Shown here in pieces: positions 7,092 to 16,495 of a stretch of DNA of 64,000 nucleotides. The stretch lies in contig NZ_CP107772.1 in assembly GCF_036345155.1 (NCBI RefSeq), positions 6,014,001 through 6,078,000 of the forward strand. Direction: 5' to 3'. Below the pieces are notes generated by a model that was given only the letters and a program-made list of their open reading frames with translations, ran no database searches and was not told where the DNA came from. The translations under genes and the position numbers were made by a program. Position 1 is the stretch's first letter, and the number at the start of each line of letters is the position of its first letter. Source of the DNA: Streptomyces sp. NBC_00582. Lineage in GTDB: Bacteria > Actinomycetota > Actinomycetes > Streptomycetales > Streptomycetaceae.

Positions 7092-7958
7092 ATGCGCATC
7101 GCCGTAACGATCTTCCTCACCGACGAGACGATCACCCCGACCCGCCTCGCCCGGGAGCTGGAACAGCGCGGGTTCGCCGGGCTCTACGTCCCCGAGCACA
7201 CGCACATCCCCGTCGAGCGGACCACCCCGTACCCGGCGGGCGGCGACCTGCCCCGCGAGTACGGCCGTACCCTCGACCCCTTCGTCGCCCTCGGCCAGGC
7301 CGCCGCCGTCACCGAGCGCCTCGGTCTCGGCACCGGCATCACCCTCGTCGCCCAGCACGACCCGATCGACCTCGCCAAGCAGATCGCCACCGTCGACCAC
7401 CTCTCCGGCGGCCGGCTCACCCTCGGCCTCGGCTTCGGCTGGAACGTGGAGGAGGCCGCCGACCACGGCGTCGAGTGGCGGACACGGCGCGAGCTGGTGC
7501 GGGACCGGATGGCGCTGATGCGCGCCCTGTGGAGCGAGGAGCCGACGGCCTACGAGGGCGTGTTCGGGTCCGTCCGGGCCAGCAGCGCCCATCCCAAGCC
7601 CGTGCAGCAGCCGCGCGGGCGGGTCGTCGGGCCGCGCACGCTCATCGGCGGGGCCGCCGGGCCGAAGCTGTTCGCCCACATCTGCGAGTACGCCGACGGC
7701 TGGCTGCCGATCGGCGGGCGCGGCCTGTCCGAGACCCTGCCGGTGCTGCGCGCCGCCTGGGCGGACGCCGGGCGCGAACCGGAGGCGCTCCAGGTCGTGC
7801 CGTACGCCGTCCACCCCTCCCCGGGCAAGCTCGCGTACTACGCCGACCTCGGCATCGAGGAGGTCGTGCTCCAGCTCCCGCCCGCGGGGGAGAGCGAGAT
7901 CCTCAAGGCCCTCGACGAGTACGGCGCTCATGTCACCGGTGCCAGTGACACCCTGTAA
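7092..7958 (+). CDS. LLM-class F420-dependent oxidoreductase
   Basis: A 288-residue luciferase-like monooxygenase fold protein of the probable F420-dependent class (TIGR03619-like). Signs are the opening MRIAVTIF strand, GLYVPEHTHIP near residue 30, LGTGITLVAQHDP, and the DHLSGGRLTLGLGFGWN motif near 105-120 that is typical of the cofactor-binding barrel. Substrate is unknown. It lies 68 bp upstream of fbiC, which makes the F420 core, so cofactor supply and use are side by side. Operon membership is possible, but fbiC may have its own promoter. Confidence 0.9.
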   Translation: MRIAVTIFLTDETITPTRLARELEQRGFAGLYVPEHTHIPVERTTPYPAGGDLPREYGRTLDPFVALGQAAAVTERLGLGTGITLVAQHDPIDLAKQIATVDHLSGGRLTLGLGFGWNVEEAADHGVEWRTRRELVRDRMALMRALWSEEPTAYEGVFGSVRASSAHPKPVQQPRGRVVGPRTLIGGAAGPKLFAHICEYADGWLPIGGRGLSETLPVLRAAWADAGREPEALQVVPYAVHPSPGKLAYYADLGIEEVVLQLPPAGESEILKALDEYGAHVTGASDTL

Positions 7959-8026
7959 CGACCTGCGGTGAGGGACGAATCGGGCTCCCCCACCAGCCCT
8001 GATCAGCCCGAACGTATGCTCAAGAG

Positions 8027-10630
8027 ATGACGACTTCCGCGACCTCCGGAACCGGCCCCGGCCCTCTTCCCGGCCCCACCGAGAACTCCATGCGTCGCGC
8101 TCTGAAACGTGCCCGGGACGGCGTCGCGCTCGATGTGAGCGAGGCGGCCGTCCTGCTCCAGGCGCGCGGCGAGGCCCTCGACGACCTCGCCGCGTCCGCC
8201 GCCCGGGTGCGCGACGCGGGCCTCGAGGCGGCCGGCCGGCCCGGTGTCATCACCTACTCGAAGAGCGTCTTCATCCCCCTCACCCGGCTGTGCCGGGACA
8301 AGTGCCACTACTGCACGTTCGTCACCGTCCCCGGCAAGCTGCGGCGCGCCGGGCACGGGATGTTCATGTCCCCCGACGAGGTGCTCGACGTGGCCCGGCG
8401 CGGCGCCGCGCTCGGCTGCAAGGAAGCCCTCATCACCCTCGGCGACAAGCCCGAGGACCGCTGGCCCGAGGCGCGCGAGTGGCTCGACGCGCACGGCTAC
8501 GACGACACCATCGCCTACGTCCGCGCCGTCTCCGTCCGGATCCTGGAGGAGACCGGGCTGCTCCCGCACCTCAACCCCGGGGTGATGTCCTGGACCGACT
8601 TCCAGCGGCTGAAGCCGGTCGCGCCCAGCATGGGCATGATGCTGGAGACGACCGCCACCCGGCTGTGGTCGGAGCCCGGCGGCCCGCACCACGGCTCCCC
8701 GGACAAGGAGCCCGCCGTCCGGCTGCGCGTCCTGGAGGACGCCGGCCGCTCCTCCGTCCCCTTCACCTCGGGCATCCTCATCGGGATCGGCGAGACCTAC
8801 GAGGAGCGGGCCGAGTCGCTGTTCGCCCTGCGCCGGATCTCCCGCGCCCACCACGGCATCCAGGAACTCATCATCCAGAACTTCCGCGCCAAGCCGGACA
8901 CGGCCATGCGCGGCATGCCGGACGCCGAACTCGACGAGCTGGTCGCGGCGGTGGCCGTCGCCCGCCACCTCATGGGCCCGTCCGCCAACCTCCAGGCCCC
9001 GCCCAACCTCGTCGCCGGCGAGTACGAGCGGCTGATCGGGGCCGGCATCGACGACTGGGGCGGGGTCTCCCCGCTGACCATCGACCACGTCAACCCCGAA
9101 CGCCCCTGGCCGCAGATCGAGGAGCTGGCCGCCCGCTCCGCCGCGGCCGGCTTCGAGCTGCGCGAACGTCTCTGCGTCTACCCCGAGTTCGTCACACGCG
9201 GCGAACCCTGGCTGGACCCGCGGCTGCTGCCGCACGTCCGCGCGCTCGCCGACCCGGCCACCGGCCTCGCGCTGCCGGACGCGGTGGTCGAGGGCCGGCC
9301 GTGGCAGGAGCCGGAGGAGGTGTTCACGGCGTCCGGCCGGACGGATCTGCACACCGCCATCGACACCGAGGGCCGGACGACCGACCGGCGTGAGGACTTC
9401 GACGAGGTGTACGGCGACTGGTCCGCCCTGCGGGAGGCGGCCGCCCCCGGCATGGTGCCCGAGCGCATCGACACGGACGTACGGCAGGCGCTCGCCACGG
9501 CCGCCGACGACCCGACGCGGCTCACCGACGCCGAGGCGCTCGCGCTGCTGCACGCCGACGGTCCCGCGCTGGACGCGCTGACCCGGATCGCCGACGACGT
9601 CCGCCGCGCCGCGGTCGGCGACGACGTCACCTACATCGTCACCCGGAACATCAACTTCACCAACGTCTGCTACACCGGCTGCCGTTTCTGCGCCTTCGCA
9701 CAGCGCCGCACCGACGCCGACGCCTACACGCTGTCCCTCGATCAGGTGGCGGACCGCGCCCAGCAGGCCTGGGACGTGGGCGCGGTGGAGGTCTGCATGC
9801 AGGGCGGCATCCACCCGGACCTGCCCGGCACCGCGTACTTCGACATCGCGAAGGCGGTGAAGTCCCGGGTCCCCGGCATGCATGTGCACGCCTTCTCGCC
9901 GATGGAGGTCGTCAACGGCGCGACCCGCACCGGCCTGTCGATCCGCGAGTGGCTGATCGCCGCCAAGGAGGCGGGCCTGGACTCCATCCCCGGGACCGCC
10001 GCCGAGATCCTCGACGACGAGGTCCGCTGGGTCCTCACCAAGGGCAAGCTACCCACGGCCACCTGGATCGAGGTGATCACGACCGCCCACGAGGTCGGCA
10101 TCCCGTCGACCTCGACGATGATGTACGGCCATGTCGACCAGCCCCGGCACTGGCTCGGCCATCTGCGCACCCTGGCCGGCATCCAGGAACGGACCGGCGG
10201 CATCACCGAGTTCGTCACCCTGCCCTTCATCCACACCAACGCCCCCGTCTACCTGGCCGGCATCGCCCGCCCCGGCCCGAGCATGCGCGACAACCGGGCG
10301 GTCACGGCGATGGCCCGGCTCCTGCTGCACCCCCACATCCCGAACATCCAGACGAGCTGGGTGAAGCTCGGCACCGAGGGGGCGGCGGAGATGCTGCGCT
10401 CCGGGGCGAACGACCTCGGCGGGACCCTCATGGAGGAGACGATCTCCCGCATGGCGGGCTCCTCCTACGGCTCCTACAAGTCCGTCAAGGACCTGATCGC
10501 GGTCGCCGAGGCCGCCGGCCGTCCGGCCCGCCCGCGCACCACCCTGTACGGCGAGGTTCCCGAGGAGCGGCAGCGCACCGCCCGGGCCTCGGACGGGCAT
10601 CTTCCGGAACTCCTGCCCGTGCTGGAGTGA
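8027..10630 (+). CDS. fbiC: FbiC, 7,8-didemethyl-8-hydroxy-5-deazariboflavin (Fo) synthase
   Basis: An 867-residue fusion of CofG and CofH, the normal actinobacterial form. It makes Fo, the deazaflavin chromophore of coenzyme F420, from tyrosine and the pyrimidine 5-amino-6-ribitylaminouracil. Both halves are radical SAM domains. The N-terminal CofG half has its CX3CX2C cluster motif at C89, C93 and C96 (CRDKCHYC). The C-terminal CofH half has CYTGCRFC near residues 548-555, followed by [10 protein letters not shown]. Length and both cysteine motifs are complete. The ATG at 8027 fits known N-termini. Confidence 0.98.
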   Translation: MTTSATSGTGPGPLPGPTENSMRRALKRARDGVALDVSEAAVLLQARGEALDDLAASAARVRDAGLEAAGRPGVITYSKSVFIPLTRLCRDKCHYCTFVTVPGKLRRAGHGMFMSPDEVLDVARRGAALGCKEALITLGDKPEDRWPEAREWLDAHGYDDTIAYVRAVSVRILEETGLLPHLNPGVMSWTDFQRLKPVAPSMGMMLETTATRLWSEPGGPHHGSPDKEPAVRLRVLEDAGRSSVPFTSGILIGIGETYEERAESLFALRRISRAHHGIQELIIQNFRAKPDTAMRGMPDAELDELVAAVAVARHLMGPSANLQAPPNLVAGEYERLIGAGIDDWGGVSPLTIDHVNPERPWPQIEELAARSAAAGFELRERLCVYPEFVTRGEPWLDPRLLPHVRALADPATGLALPDAVVEGRPWQEPEEVFTASGRTDLHTAIDTEGRTTDRREDFDEVYGDWSALREAAAPGMVPERIDTDVRQALATAADDPTRLTDAEALALLHADGPALDALTRIADDVRRAAVGDDVTYIVTRNINFTNVCYTGCRFCAFAQRRTDADAYTLSLDQVADRAQQAWDVGAVEVCMQGGIHPDLPGTAYFDIAKAVKSRVPGMHVHAFSPMEVVNGATRTGLSIREWLIAAKEAGLDSIPGTAAEILDDEVRWVLTKGKLPTATWIEVITTAHEVGIPSTSTMMYGHVDQPRHWLGHLRTLAGIQERTGGITEFVTLPFIHTNAPVYLAGIARPGPSMRDNRAVTAMARLLLHPHIPNIQTSWVKLGTEGAAEMLRSGANDLGGTLMEETISRMAGSSYGSYKSVKDLIAVAEAAGRPARPRTTLYGEVPEERQRTARASDGHLPELLPVLE

Positions 10631-10684
10631 GTACGATGATCCGACCCTCATCGGAGGGTTCTGGAGCTGAGGAGATGGGTGCCC

Positions 10685-11266
10685 GTGCCTGCCCGACTTC
10701 CCTCGTGGGTCTGGGTCACCGGCCTGACGGCCGGCGCGATCGCCGCGGTCGGTGTGCTGACGGTGCAGGCCGAGCGGGGCCCGCATCCGACGGCCGCCGC
10801 CGTCCGGCCGAGCGCGTCGGCGTCCGCCGCGCCGGGTGCGCGGGCGTCCGCCTCGCCGAAGGCCTCGGCGTCCCCGGCCGCGACCGGCGTGCCCGAGGCC
10901 TCCGGCACCGGCCGCCGGGTCGTCTACGACCTCTCCGCGCACCGGGTCTGGCTGGTCGACGCGGACGACACGGCCCGCCGTACCTTCACGGTCTGGCCGG
11001 GCGCGATCGCGCCCGCGCCCGGCACCTACACGATCTCCGTCCGCAAGGACACCACGACGGGCTCCGACGGCGTCGAGATCGAGCACATCATCTACTTCTC
11101 GGTCGTCTCCGGCGTCAACATCGCCTTCTCCAACGCCGTCGACGGCTCCTCGCCGCCCCCGGCCGCCGCCGACGCCAGAACCGGCGGCATCCGGATGCCG
11201 AAGGCGGACGGGGCGGCCCTGTGGGCGTTCGGGGACCTGGGGACGAAGGTCAGGGTCGTCGAGTAG
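10685..11266 (+). CDS. L,D-transpeptidase-like exported protein lacking the catalytic Cys motif
   Basis: About 193 residues: a short cytoplasmic start, one membrane or signal segment (VWVTGLTAGAIAAVGVLTV), an Ala/Ser/Pro linker to about residue 75, then a YkuD-like beta domain (RRVVYDLSAHRVWLVDADD). True L,D-transpeptidases have HG and SHGC-R/N motifs; the equivalent place here is TGGIRMPKADGAALW with no Cys, so cross-linking activity is not expected. GTG starts at 10679 and 10685 are both possible; the second has better spacing from GAGGAG. It follows fbiC by about 50 bp. Confidence 0.7.
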   Translation: MPARLPSWVWVTGLTAGAIAAVGVLTVQAERGPHPTAAAVRPSASASAAPGARASASPKASASPAATGVPEASGTGRRVVYDLSAHRVWLVDADDTARRTFTVWPGAIAPAPGTYTISVRKDTTTGSDGVEIEHIIYFSVVSGVNIAFSNAVDGSSPPPAAADARTGGIRMPKADGAALWAFGDLGTKVRVVE

Positions 11267-11277
11267 GCCGTCAGCGG

Positions 11278-11802
11278 TCAGGCGGTGTCCTGCCGGGCCT
11301 CCCGGTGGGCCAGCAGATCGACCAGCAGCACCACCCCGCTGAACACGAACACCCGCGTCGCCGCCTCCAGCCCGTTCCAGGTCTTCGACTGCCACATCGC
11401 GAACCACTCCCCGCCGATCGCGATGAACCCGGCGCCGAACAGCAGCATCAGCATCAGCAGGCCGTACGTCGAGAAGGTGTGCGCCCGGGCGAGGTCCCGG
11501 CGCGCCCAGAACCACGTCCCGGCGGTCAGCACCACGGCGGCCACCGTCTCCCAGGCGATGATCGCCACGTACGCGGCGTCCTGGAGCCCCTTGCTCGTCA
11601 CCGCCCGCCACATCAGGTCGTCGTCCTTGAACGTGTCGTCCATCGCGAGGACATGCCGTACGAACTGCTGGTTCGTGCCGAAGTCGGTGATGTTCCCGAA
11701 CGCCACGAGGGCGATGTAGAGGGCCACCGTCCCGGTGAGGAGCGTGGCCGTGAGCGGAAGGACGCGTGAGGTCTGCGTGATACGTGAGGTGGACGTGGTC
11801 AT
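11278..11802 (-). CDS. DUF2165-family small integral membrane protein
   Basis: A 174-residue protein with four hydrophobic helices. Family features include an early FGNITDFGTNQQFVRHVLAM loop after helix 1, WE in helix 2 (AIIAWETVAAVVL) and a GGEWFAMWQS loop before helix 4. Function is unknown. It is convergent with the transpeptidase-like gene and divergent from the large TPR protein, about 100 bp away. Confidence 0.85.
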   Translation of the reverse strand: MTTSTSRITQTSRVLPLTATLLTGTVALYIALVAFGNITDFGTNQQFVRHVLAMDDTFKDDDLMWRAVTSKGLQDAAYVAIIAWETVAAVVLTAGTWFWARRDLARAHTFSTYGLLMLMLLFGAGFIAIGGEWFAMWQSKTWNGLEAATRVFVFSGVVLLVDLLAHREARQDTA

Positions 11803-11905
11803 GCCGGTCCCCTACCCCGCCAAGTCCGCCGTGTCCCCTCCGAGTTGACGTACGCCAGAATGGGGCGTCCGGCGTCGGGGGACGTCCGGGGGAAGGGACG
11901 TACCG

Positions 11906-14900
11906 ATGGCGCGGACCCAGCGGTCGATGCAGGAGCTGATCGCGCGGCGCAGACGGCAGGGCTTCGTCGGCCGGGGCGCCGAGCGCGCCGCCTTCCGGGA
12001 GAACCTGGAGCTGCCGCCGGACGACGAACGGCACCGCTTCCTGTTCCATGTGCACGGCAACGCCGGCGTCGGAAAGACCTTCCTGGTCCGCGAGTTGGAG
12101 CAGCTCGCGAGGGAGCGGGGCGCGCCGACCGCGTATCTCGACGAGGGGGTCGGCAGCGTCCCCGAGGCGATGGCCGAGCTGGCGGAGCAGTTCGCCCGGC
12201 AGGGCCACCGGTTCAAGGAGCTGGAGCGGCTGCTGGCCGCCCACCGGGAGCGGCGGCACGAGGCGGCGGCGGTCGTGGAGGCGGGGACCGAGCCGGGCGG
12301 GCCGTCCGCCGCGAGCATGGCGGCGGCCCGCGCGACCCTGGTGGGGCTCGGCCTGGTGCCGGGCGTCGGCGCCTTCGCCGGGGCCCTCGACCCGGTCCAG
12401 CTCGCCCAGGGCGCCGACCGGCTGCGGGCCGGGCTCGGCTCCCGCCTCCGCAACCAGGAGGACCTTCAGCTCCTCCTCGCACCCGAACGGGTCCTCACCC
12501 CCGTGCTGTTGCGGGAACTGGCCGAGGTCGCGGCCGAGGCCCCCTGGGTCGTTCTGGTCCTCGACACCTACGAGCGGACCGGGCCGGTCCTCGACGGCTG
12601 GCTGCACGAGATGATGACCACCGACCGCTACGGCGCCTCCCTGCCCGAGAACACGGTCGTGGTCACGGCCGGACAGCTCCCCCTCGCCCCGGCGCGCTGG
12701 GGCGGCTTCGCGGACTTCGTCGCCCAGGTCCCGCTCGGGCCGTTCACCGAGACCGAGGCGCGCGGACTGCTCGCCGGCAAGGGGGTGGTGGCGGAACCCG
12801 TCGTCGAGGAGGTGCTGCGGCTCACCGGCGGGCTGCCCCTGCTGGTGTCGACCCTGGCCGGACAGCGGCCCGCCGACCCCGACGACATCGGGGACCCCAG
12901 CGCCACCGCCGTGGAGCGGTTCCTGAAGTGGGAGCAGGACCCGTTGCGCCGGGCGGCCGCCCTGACCTGCGCGCTTCCACGGCGACTGGACGCGGAGGTG
13001 TTCCGTTCGGCCGCCGACTGCCCGCAGGAGGGCGCCGACGCGCTGTTCGGCTGGCTGCGAGGCCTGCCCTTCGTGGACGACCGGGGCGCCCAGGTGCGCT
13101 ATCACGACCTGGTGCGGGAGCCGATGCTACGGCTCCAGCGGCGCCGCTCCCCGCGGAGCTGGACCGAGCGGCACGACCGCCTGGCGGAGGCGTTCCGGCA
13201 CCGACGCGAGGAGGCGGCCGCCGACCTCGCCACCGACGAGGAGTGGGAGCACGAACCGTGGCGTGAACTGCGGCTGGAGGAGACGTACCACCGGCTGTGC
13301 GCCCGCCCGCGTGCCGCGCTCCCCGAAGCCCTGCGCGACGCCGTGGCGGCCTGCCGGGAGAGCGCCGTGATCGGCCGCCGCTGGGCCCGCATGATGGAGG
13401 AGGCGGGCGGCTCCGCGGACGCGCCCGCCGTGGCGGCCTGGGGCCGGGACCTGGGCGAGGCGCTCGCGGACGACACGGCCGGGGTGACGGCGGCGGTACG
13501 GCTGCTGCTGGACCGGCCGGGCCTCGACGACCGCGGGCGGGCGACGGCGTACGCGCTGTACGGCCGGGAGCTGCGCGCCGACCACCGGAACGAGGCCGCC
13601 CTGGCCGCCTACGACCGGGCGCTCGCACTCGATCCGACCCTGGTCAGGGCCCACTACGGCCGGGCGGTCACCCTCCAGATGACGCAGGACTTCACCGAAG
13701 CCCTCGCGGCCGTCGACCGGGCGGACCGGCTGGCCCCCGACACCTACTGGATCGTCGCCGAGCGCGCCGAGACCCACCGGCTGGCGGGCCGTTTCGAGGA
13801 AGCGGTCGCCGACTTCGACCGGGCCCTCGCCCTCGCCCCGGACTACGACGTCGCCCTGGCCGGCCGGGCGGTGTGCCGGCACGCCCTGGGCCGGTACGAC
13901 GAGGCCCTCGCGGACTTCGACCGGGCGATCCGCCTCGACGAGGACTACCTGTGGGCGCGGGTGCGCAGGGCGCGGCTACGGCGCTTGCGGGAGGAGTGGG
14001 ACGAGGCGTTCGCCGACCTGGACCGGGCGGTGGACCTGGCGCCCGACGCCGCCTGGGTGGCCTCCGAGCGCGGCGACACCTACCGGCTGGCGGGCCGTCA
14101 CGAGGAGGCGGTCACCGAACTCACCCGCGCCCTCGCCCTCGAACCCGACTACGTGTCCGCGCTCGCGAGCCGGGGCGCGGCCCTCCTCGAACTGGGCCGC
14201 GCCGAGGAGGCCCTGGCCGATCTGGACCGGGCCGTCGAGCTGTACCCCGACTACATCTGGGCGCTGGTGCGCCGGGCGCAGGCGCGGCGGCGGCTGGACG
14301 ACCCGGACGGCATGTTCGAGGACCTCCGACGGGTGGAGACACTGGACGGCGAGGACGGCTGGGCGGCCGCCGAACTGGGCGAGGCGTACCGGCTGGCGGA
14401 CCGGCCCGAGGAGGCGGTGACCGCCCTGCGGCGCGCCGTGGAGCAGGACCCGGAGTACGACTACGCGTGGGCCTCGTTGGGGGCGGCGTACCACGCCCTG
14501 AAGGACCATGCGCAGGCCCTGCGCTGTCTGGACCGGGCCCTGGAGCTCGACCCCGACTACCGCTGGGCGCTCGCCCGCCGGGCGCGGGTGGGGATGGCCA
14601 CCGGGCGTCTGGAGCAGGCGCTGGCCGACGTGGAGCGCTGTGCCGCCCTCGCCCAGGAGGCGGACTGGGCCCGCCGCAGCGCCGTGGAACTGCTGATGCA
14701 CCAGGAGCGGTGGGAGGAGGCGGCCGCCCGGCTGTCCGGCCCGGACGGGGCCGCGCTGCCGGACGAGGAGGCGGACCTGCTCCGCGCCGAGCTGCACTGG
14801 CGGACCGGGGAGTGGGCGGCGGCCCGCGAGGCCGCCGAGCGGGTCCGCGCGACGGACCCGCTCAACGGCGTCTACCTGCTGGCGCTGATGGACGGCCGCA

Positions 14901-15232
14901 CCCGGGGGGTGCGGGCGGCCGAACCCCTCTGGCGGGAGTTCGCACGACTGGTCCCGCAGGACGGCAGACTGACGGCCGGGGAACTCGGTCGGGCACGGTG
15001 CATCGCCGCCTGCGCCCTCTCCGACTGGCCCGAGGCCGACCGCCGGCTCGCCGAGGCGCTGGCCGTCGACCAGGACTGGGACGACCTGGCCGGCCTCGCC
15101 CAGGCCCTCACCGACCTCCTCGACAGTCCGGGCGCCGACACCACCCGCCTGACCCCCCGACTGGCCCGGGTCGGTGAGGCCCGGGACGCCGTACGGTCCC
15201 GTCACACGGACGTGTCGCCGCCACCCGCCTGA
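11906..15232 (+). CDS. Large P-loop ATPase with C-terminal TPR repeats (STAND-like)
   Basis: An 1108-residue protein. An N-terminal ATPase has its Walker A at residues 51-58 (GNAGVGKT) and a likely Walker B near 215 (WVVLVLDTYE); a Gly-rich hydrophobic insert (LGLVPGVGAFAGALD) lies between them. Residues about 560-1000 hold at least ten TPR units with repeated YDEALADFDRAI-type helices. This is the architecture of STAND switches: NTP-controlled assembly governed by a repeat sensor. No separate effector domain is visible, as the ATPase starts within about 40 residues. ATG at 11906 follows GGAAGGGA. Followed by an ADP-ribosylglycohydrolase-fold gene 131 bp downstream. Confidence 0.85.
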   Translation: MARTQRSMQELIARRRRQGFVGRGAERAAFRENLELPPDDERHRFLFHVHGNAGVGKTFLVRELEQLARERGAPTAYLDEGVGSVPEAMAELAEQFARQGHRFKELERLLAAHRERRHEAAAVVEAGTEPGGPSAASMAAARATLVGLGLVPGVGAFAGALDPVQLAQGADRLRAGLGSRLRNQEDLQLLLAPERVLTPVLLRELAEVAAEAPWVVLVLDTYERTGPVLDGWLHEMMTTDRYGASLPENTVVVTAGQLPLAPARWGGFADFVAQVPLGPFTETEARGLLAGKGVVAEPVVEEVLRLTGGLPLLVSTLAGQRPADPDDIGDPSATAVERFLKWEQDPLRRAAALTCALPRRLDAEVFRSAADCPQEGADALFGWLRGLPFVDDRGAQVRYHDLVREPMLRLQRRRSPRSWTERHDRLAEAFRHRREEAAADLATDEEWEHEPWRELRLEETYHRLCARPRAALPEALRDAVAACRESAVIGRRWARMMEEAGGSADAPAVAAWGRDLGEALADDTAGVTAAVRLLLDRPGLDDRGRATAYALYGRELRADHRNEAALAAYDRALALDPTLVRAHYGRAVTLQMTQDFTEALAAVDRADRLAPDTYWIVAERAETHRLAGRFEEAVADFDRALALAPDYDVALAGRAVCRHALGRYDEALADFDRAIRLDEDYLWARVRRARLRRLREEWDEAFADLDRAVDLAPDAAWVASERGDTYRLAGRHEEAVTELTRALALEPDYVSALASRGAALLELGRAEEALADLDRAVELYPDYIWALVRRAQARRRLDDPDGMFEDLRRVETLDGEDGWAAAELGEAYRLADRPEEAVTALRRAVEQDPEYDYAWASLGAAYHALKDHAQALRCLDRALELDPDYRWALARRARVGMATGRLEQALADVERCAALAQEADWARRSAVELLMHQERWEEAAARLSGPDGAALPDEEADLLRAELHWRTGEWAAAREAAERVRATDPLNGVYLLALMDGRTRGVRAAEPLWREFARLVPQDGRLTAGELGRARCIAACALSDWPEADRRLAEALAVDQDWDDLAGLAQALTDLLDSPGADTTRLTPRLARVGEARDAVRSRHTDVSPPPA

Positions 15233-15363
15233 CACCGGCGCGCCCCGGAGACCTCCACCGGCCCTGCACCACCCCTCCACCCACCACCAGCCCCTGACCC
15301 CGTTCGATTACAGTGACGGACGTCGTACGTACGGACGGTGCCCGGTGGCCTTGGGAGGACTTG

Positions 15364-16482
15364 GTGAGTACGACATCAGGGGCCGTCTGGGGGCGTGCCG
15401 AGCAGCAGGACTTCCGCAGCCGGGTGCGCGGCACCCTGCTGGGGTCGGCCGTCGGGGACGCGCTGGGGGCGCCCGTCGACGGGCTGGGCATCGAGGAGAT
15501 CCGGCAGACGCACGGGCCGGACGGGGTCGTCGACCTCGCCCCCGCCTTCGGGCGGCGCGGCGCCGTCACCCACCACACCCAGCTCGGCCTCTTCACCGTG
15601 GACGGACTCATCCGGGCCCAGGTCCGGCGCGACACCGGTGCCTGGCATCCGCCGACCGATCTGCACCGGGCGTATCTGAGATGGGCGGCCACCCAGCGCG
15701 ACTGGGGCCCCGATCTGCGCCGCAAGGACGACGGCTGGCTGGCTCGCGAGGAGTGGCTGTACGCCCGCCGGGACCCGACCCGCGCCCTCCTGATGGGGCT
15801 CGGCGACGACAGGATGGGCACGCTCGACGACCCCAAGAACCCGGCGGCCGACGGGCCCGAGCCGCTGGTCCGCTCCGCGCCCTTCGGGCTGCTCGTCGGC
15901 TGGGAGCCGCAGCTCGTCGCCCAGCTCGCCGTCGAGTGCGCGACCCAGACCCACGGCCATCCGTCGGCGTACCTCTCGGCGGGCGCGTACGCCGTCACCG
16001 TGCACGCGCTGGCCCGGGGCGAGAGCGTCGACGGCGCGGTGCAGCGGGCGCTCGCCCTGCTGGCGGCGTGGCCCGGGCACGAACCCGTCTCCGAGGCGTT
16101 GCAGCGCGCGCTGGGCGCCGTACGGCAGGGGCTGCCGGGGCCGGGACGGGTGGAGGACCTGCTCGGGGAGGGGAGGGCGCCGGGGGTGCTGTCCGCCGCC
16201 GTGTACTGCGCGCTCGTCGCGGAGGACGTCAGACACGGGCTGCGCCTCGCGGTGAACCAGGGCGGCCCCTCCGCCCCGACCGCCGGTCTCACCGGCGGGC
16301 TGCTCGGTGCCCTGCACGGCGAGACGGCCCTCCCGCCGGCCTGGCTGGCCGAGCTGGAGGGCCGTCCCACGATCCTGGAACTCGCCGACGACTTCGCGAT
16401 GGAGATGACCCAGGGTCCGGCCCTGCACAACCCGGCGGGCGCGTCACCGGGGTGGCTGGCCCGGTACCCGAGAGGGACCTGA
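15364..16482 (+). CDS. ADP-ribosylglycohydrolase-fold protein with altered metal site
   Basis: A 372-residue DraG/ARH-type protein: RVRGTLLGSAVGDALGAPV near the start, APFGLLVGW in the middle, NQGG and GLLGALHGE near the end. Active members bind two Mg2+ through a T/S-D-D-T motif early on and a D-S-D-S-T motif late. Here these read T-H-H-T (H70, H71) and P-S-A-P-T (302-306), so nearly all the metal-ligand Asps are gone. It may be an inactive ADP-ribose reader or may use another chemistry. The GTG at 15364 has GGAGG 6 bp upstream and is preferred over 15313. It follows the TPR ATPase on the same strand. Confidence 0.85.
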   Translation: MSTTSGAVWGRAEQQDFRSRVRGTLLGSAVGDALGAPVDGLGIEEIRQTHGPDGVVDLAPAFGRRGAVTHHTQLGLFTVDGLIRAQVRRDTGAWHPPTDLHRAYLRWAATQRDWGPDLRRKDDGWLAREEWLYARRDPTRALLMGLGDDRMGTLDDPKNPAADGPEPLVRSAPFGLLVGWEPQLVAQLAVECATQTHGHPSAYLSAGAYAVTVHALARGESVDGAVQRALALLAAWPGHEPVSEALQRALGAVRQGLPGPGRVEDLLGEGRAPGVLSAAVYCALVAEDVRHGLRLAVNQGGPSAPTAGLTGGLLGALHGETALPPAWLAELEGRPTILELADDFAMEMTQGPALHNPAGASPGWLARYPRGT

Positions 16483-16495
16483 CCGGGCCCTTTCG

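Noticed and set aside
8003..9889. 628-residue minus-strand open frame
   Set aside because: Pure shadow of fbiC in the opposite direction.
10049..13105. 1018-residue minus-strand open frame
   Set aside because: It lies antisense to fbiC, the transpeptidase-like gene, DUF2165 and the TPR protein; its translation is low-complexity Gly/Arg/Pro and follows from high GC.
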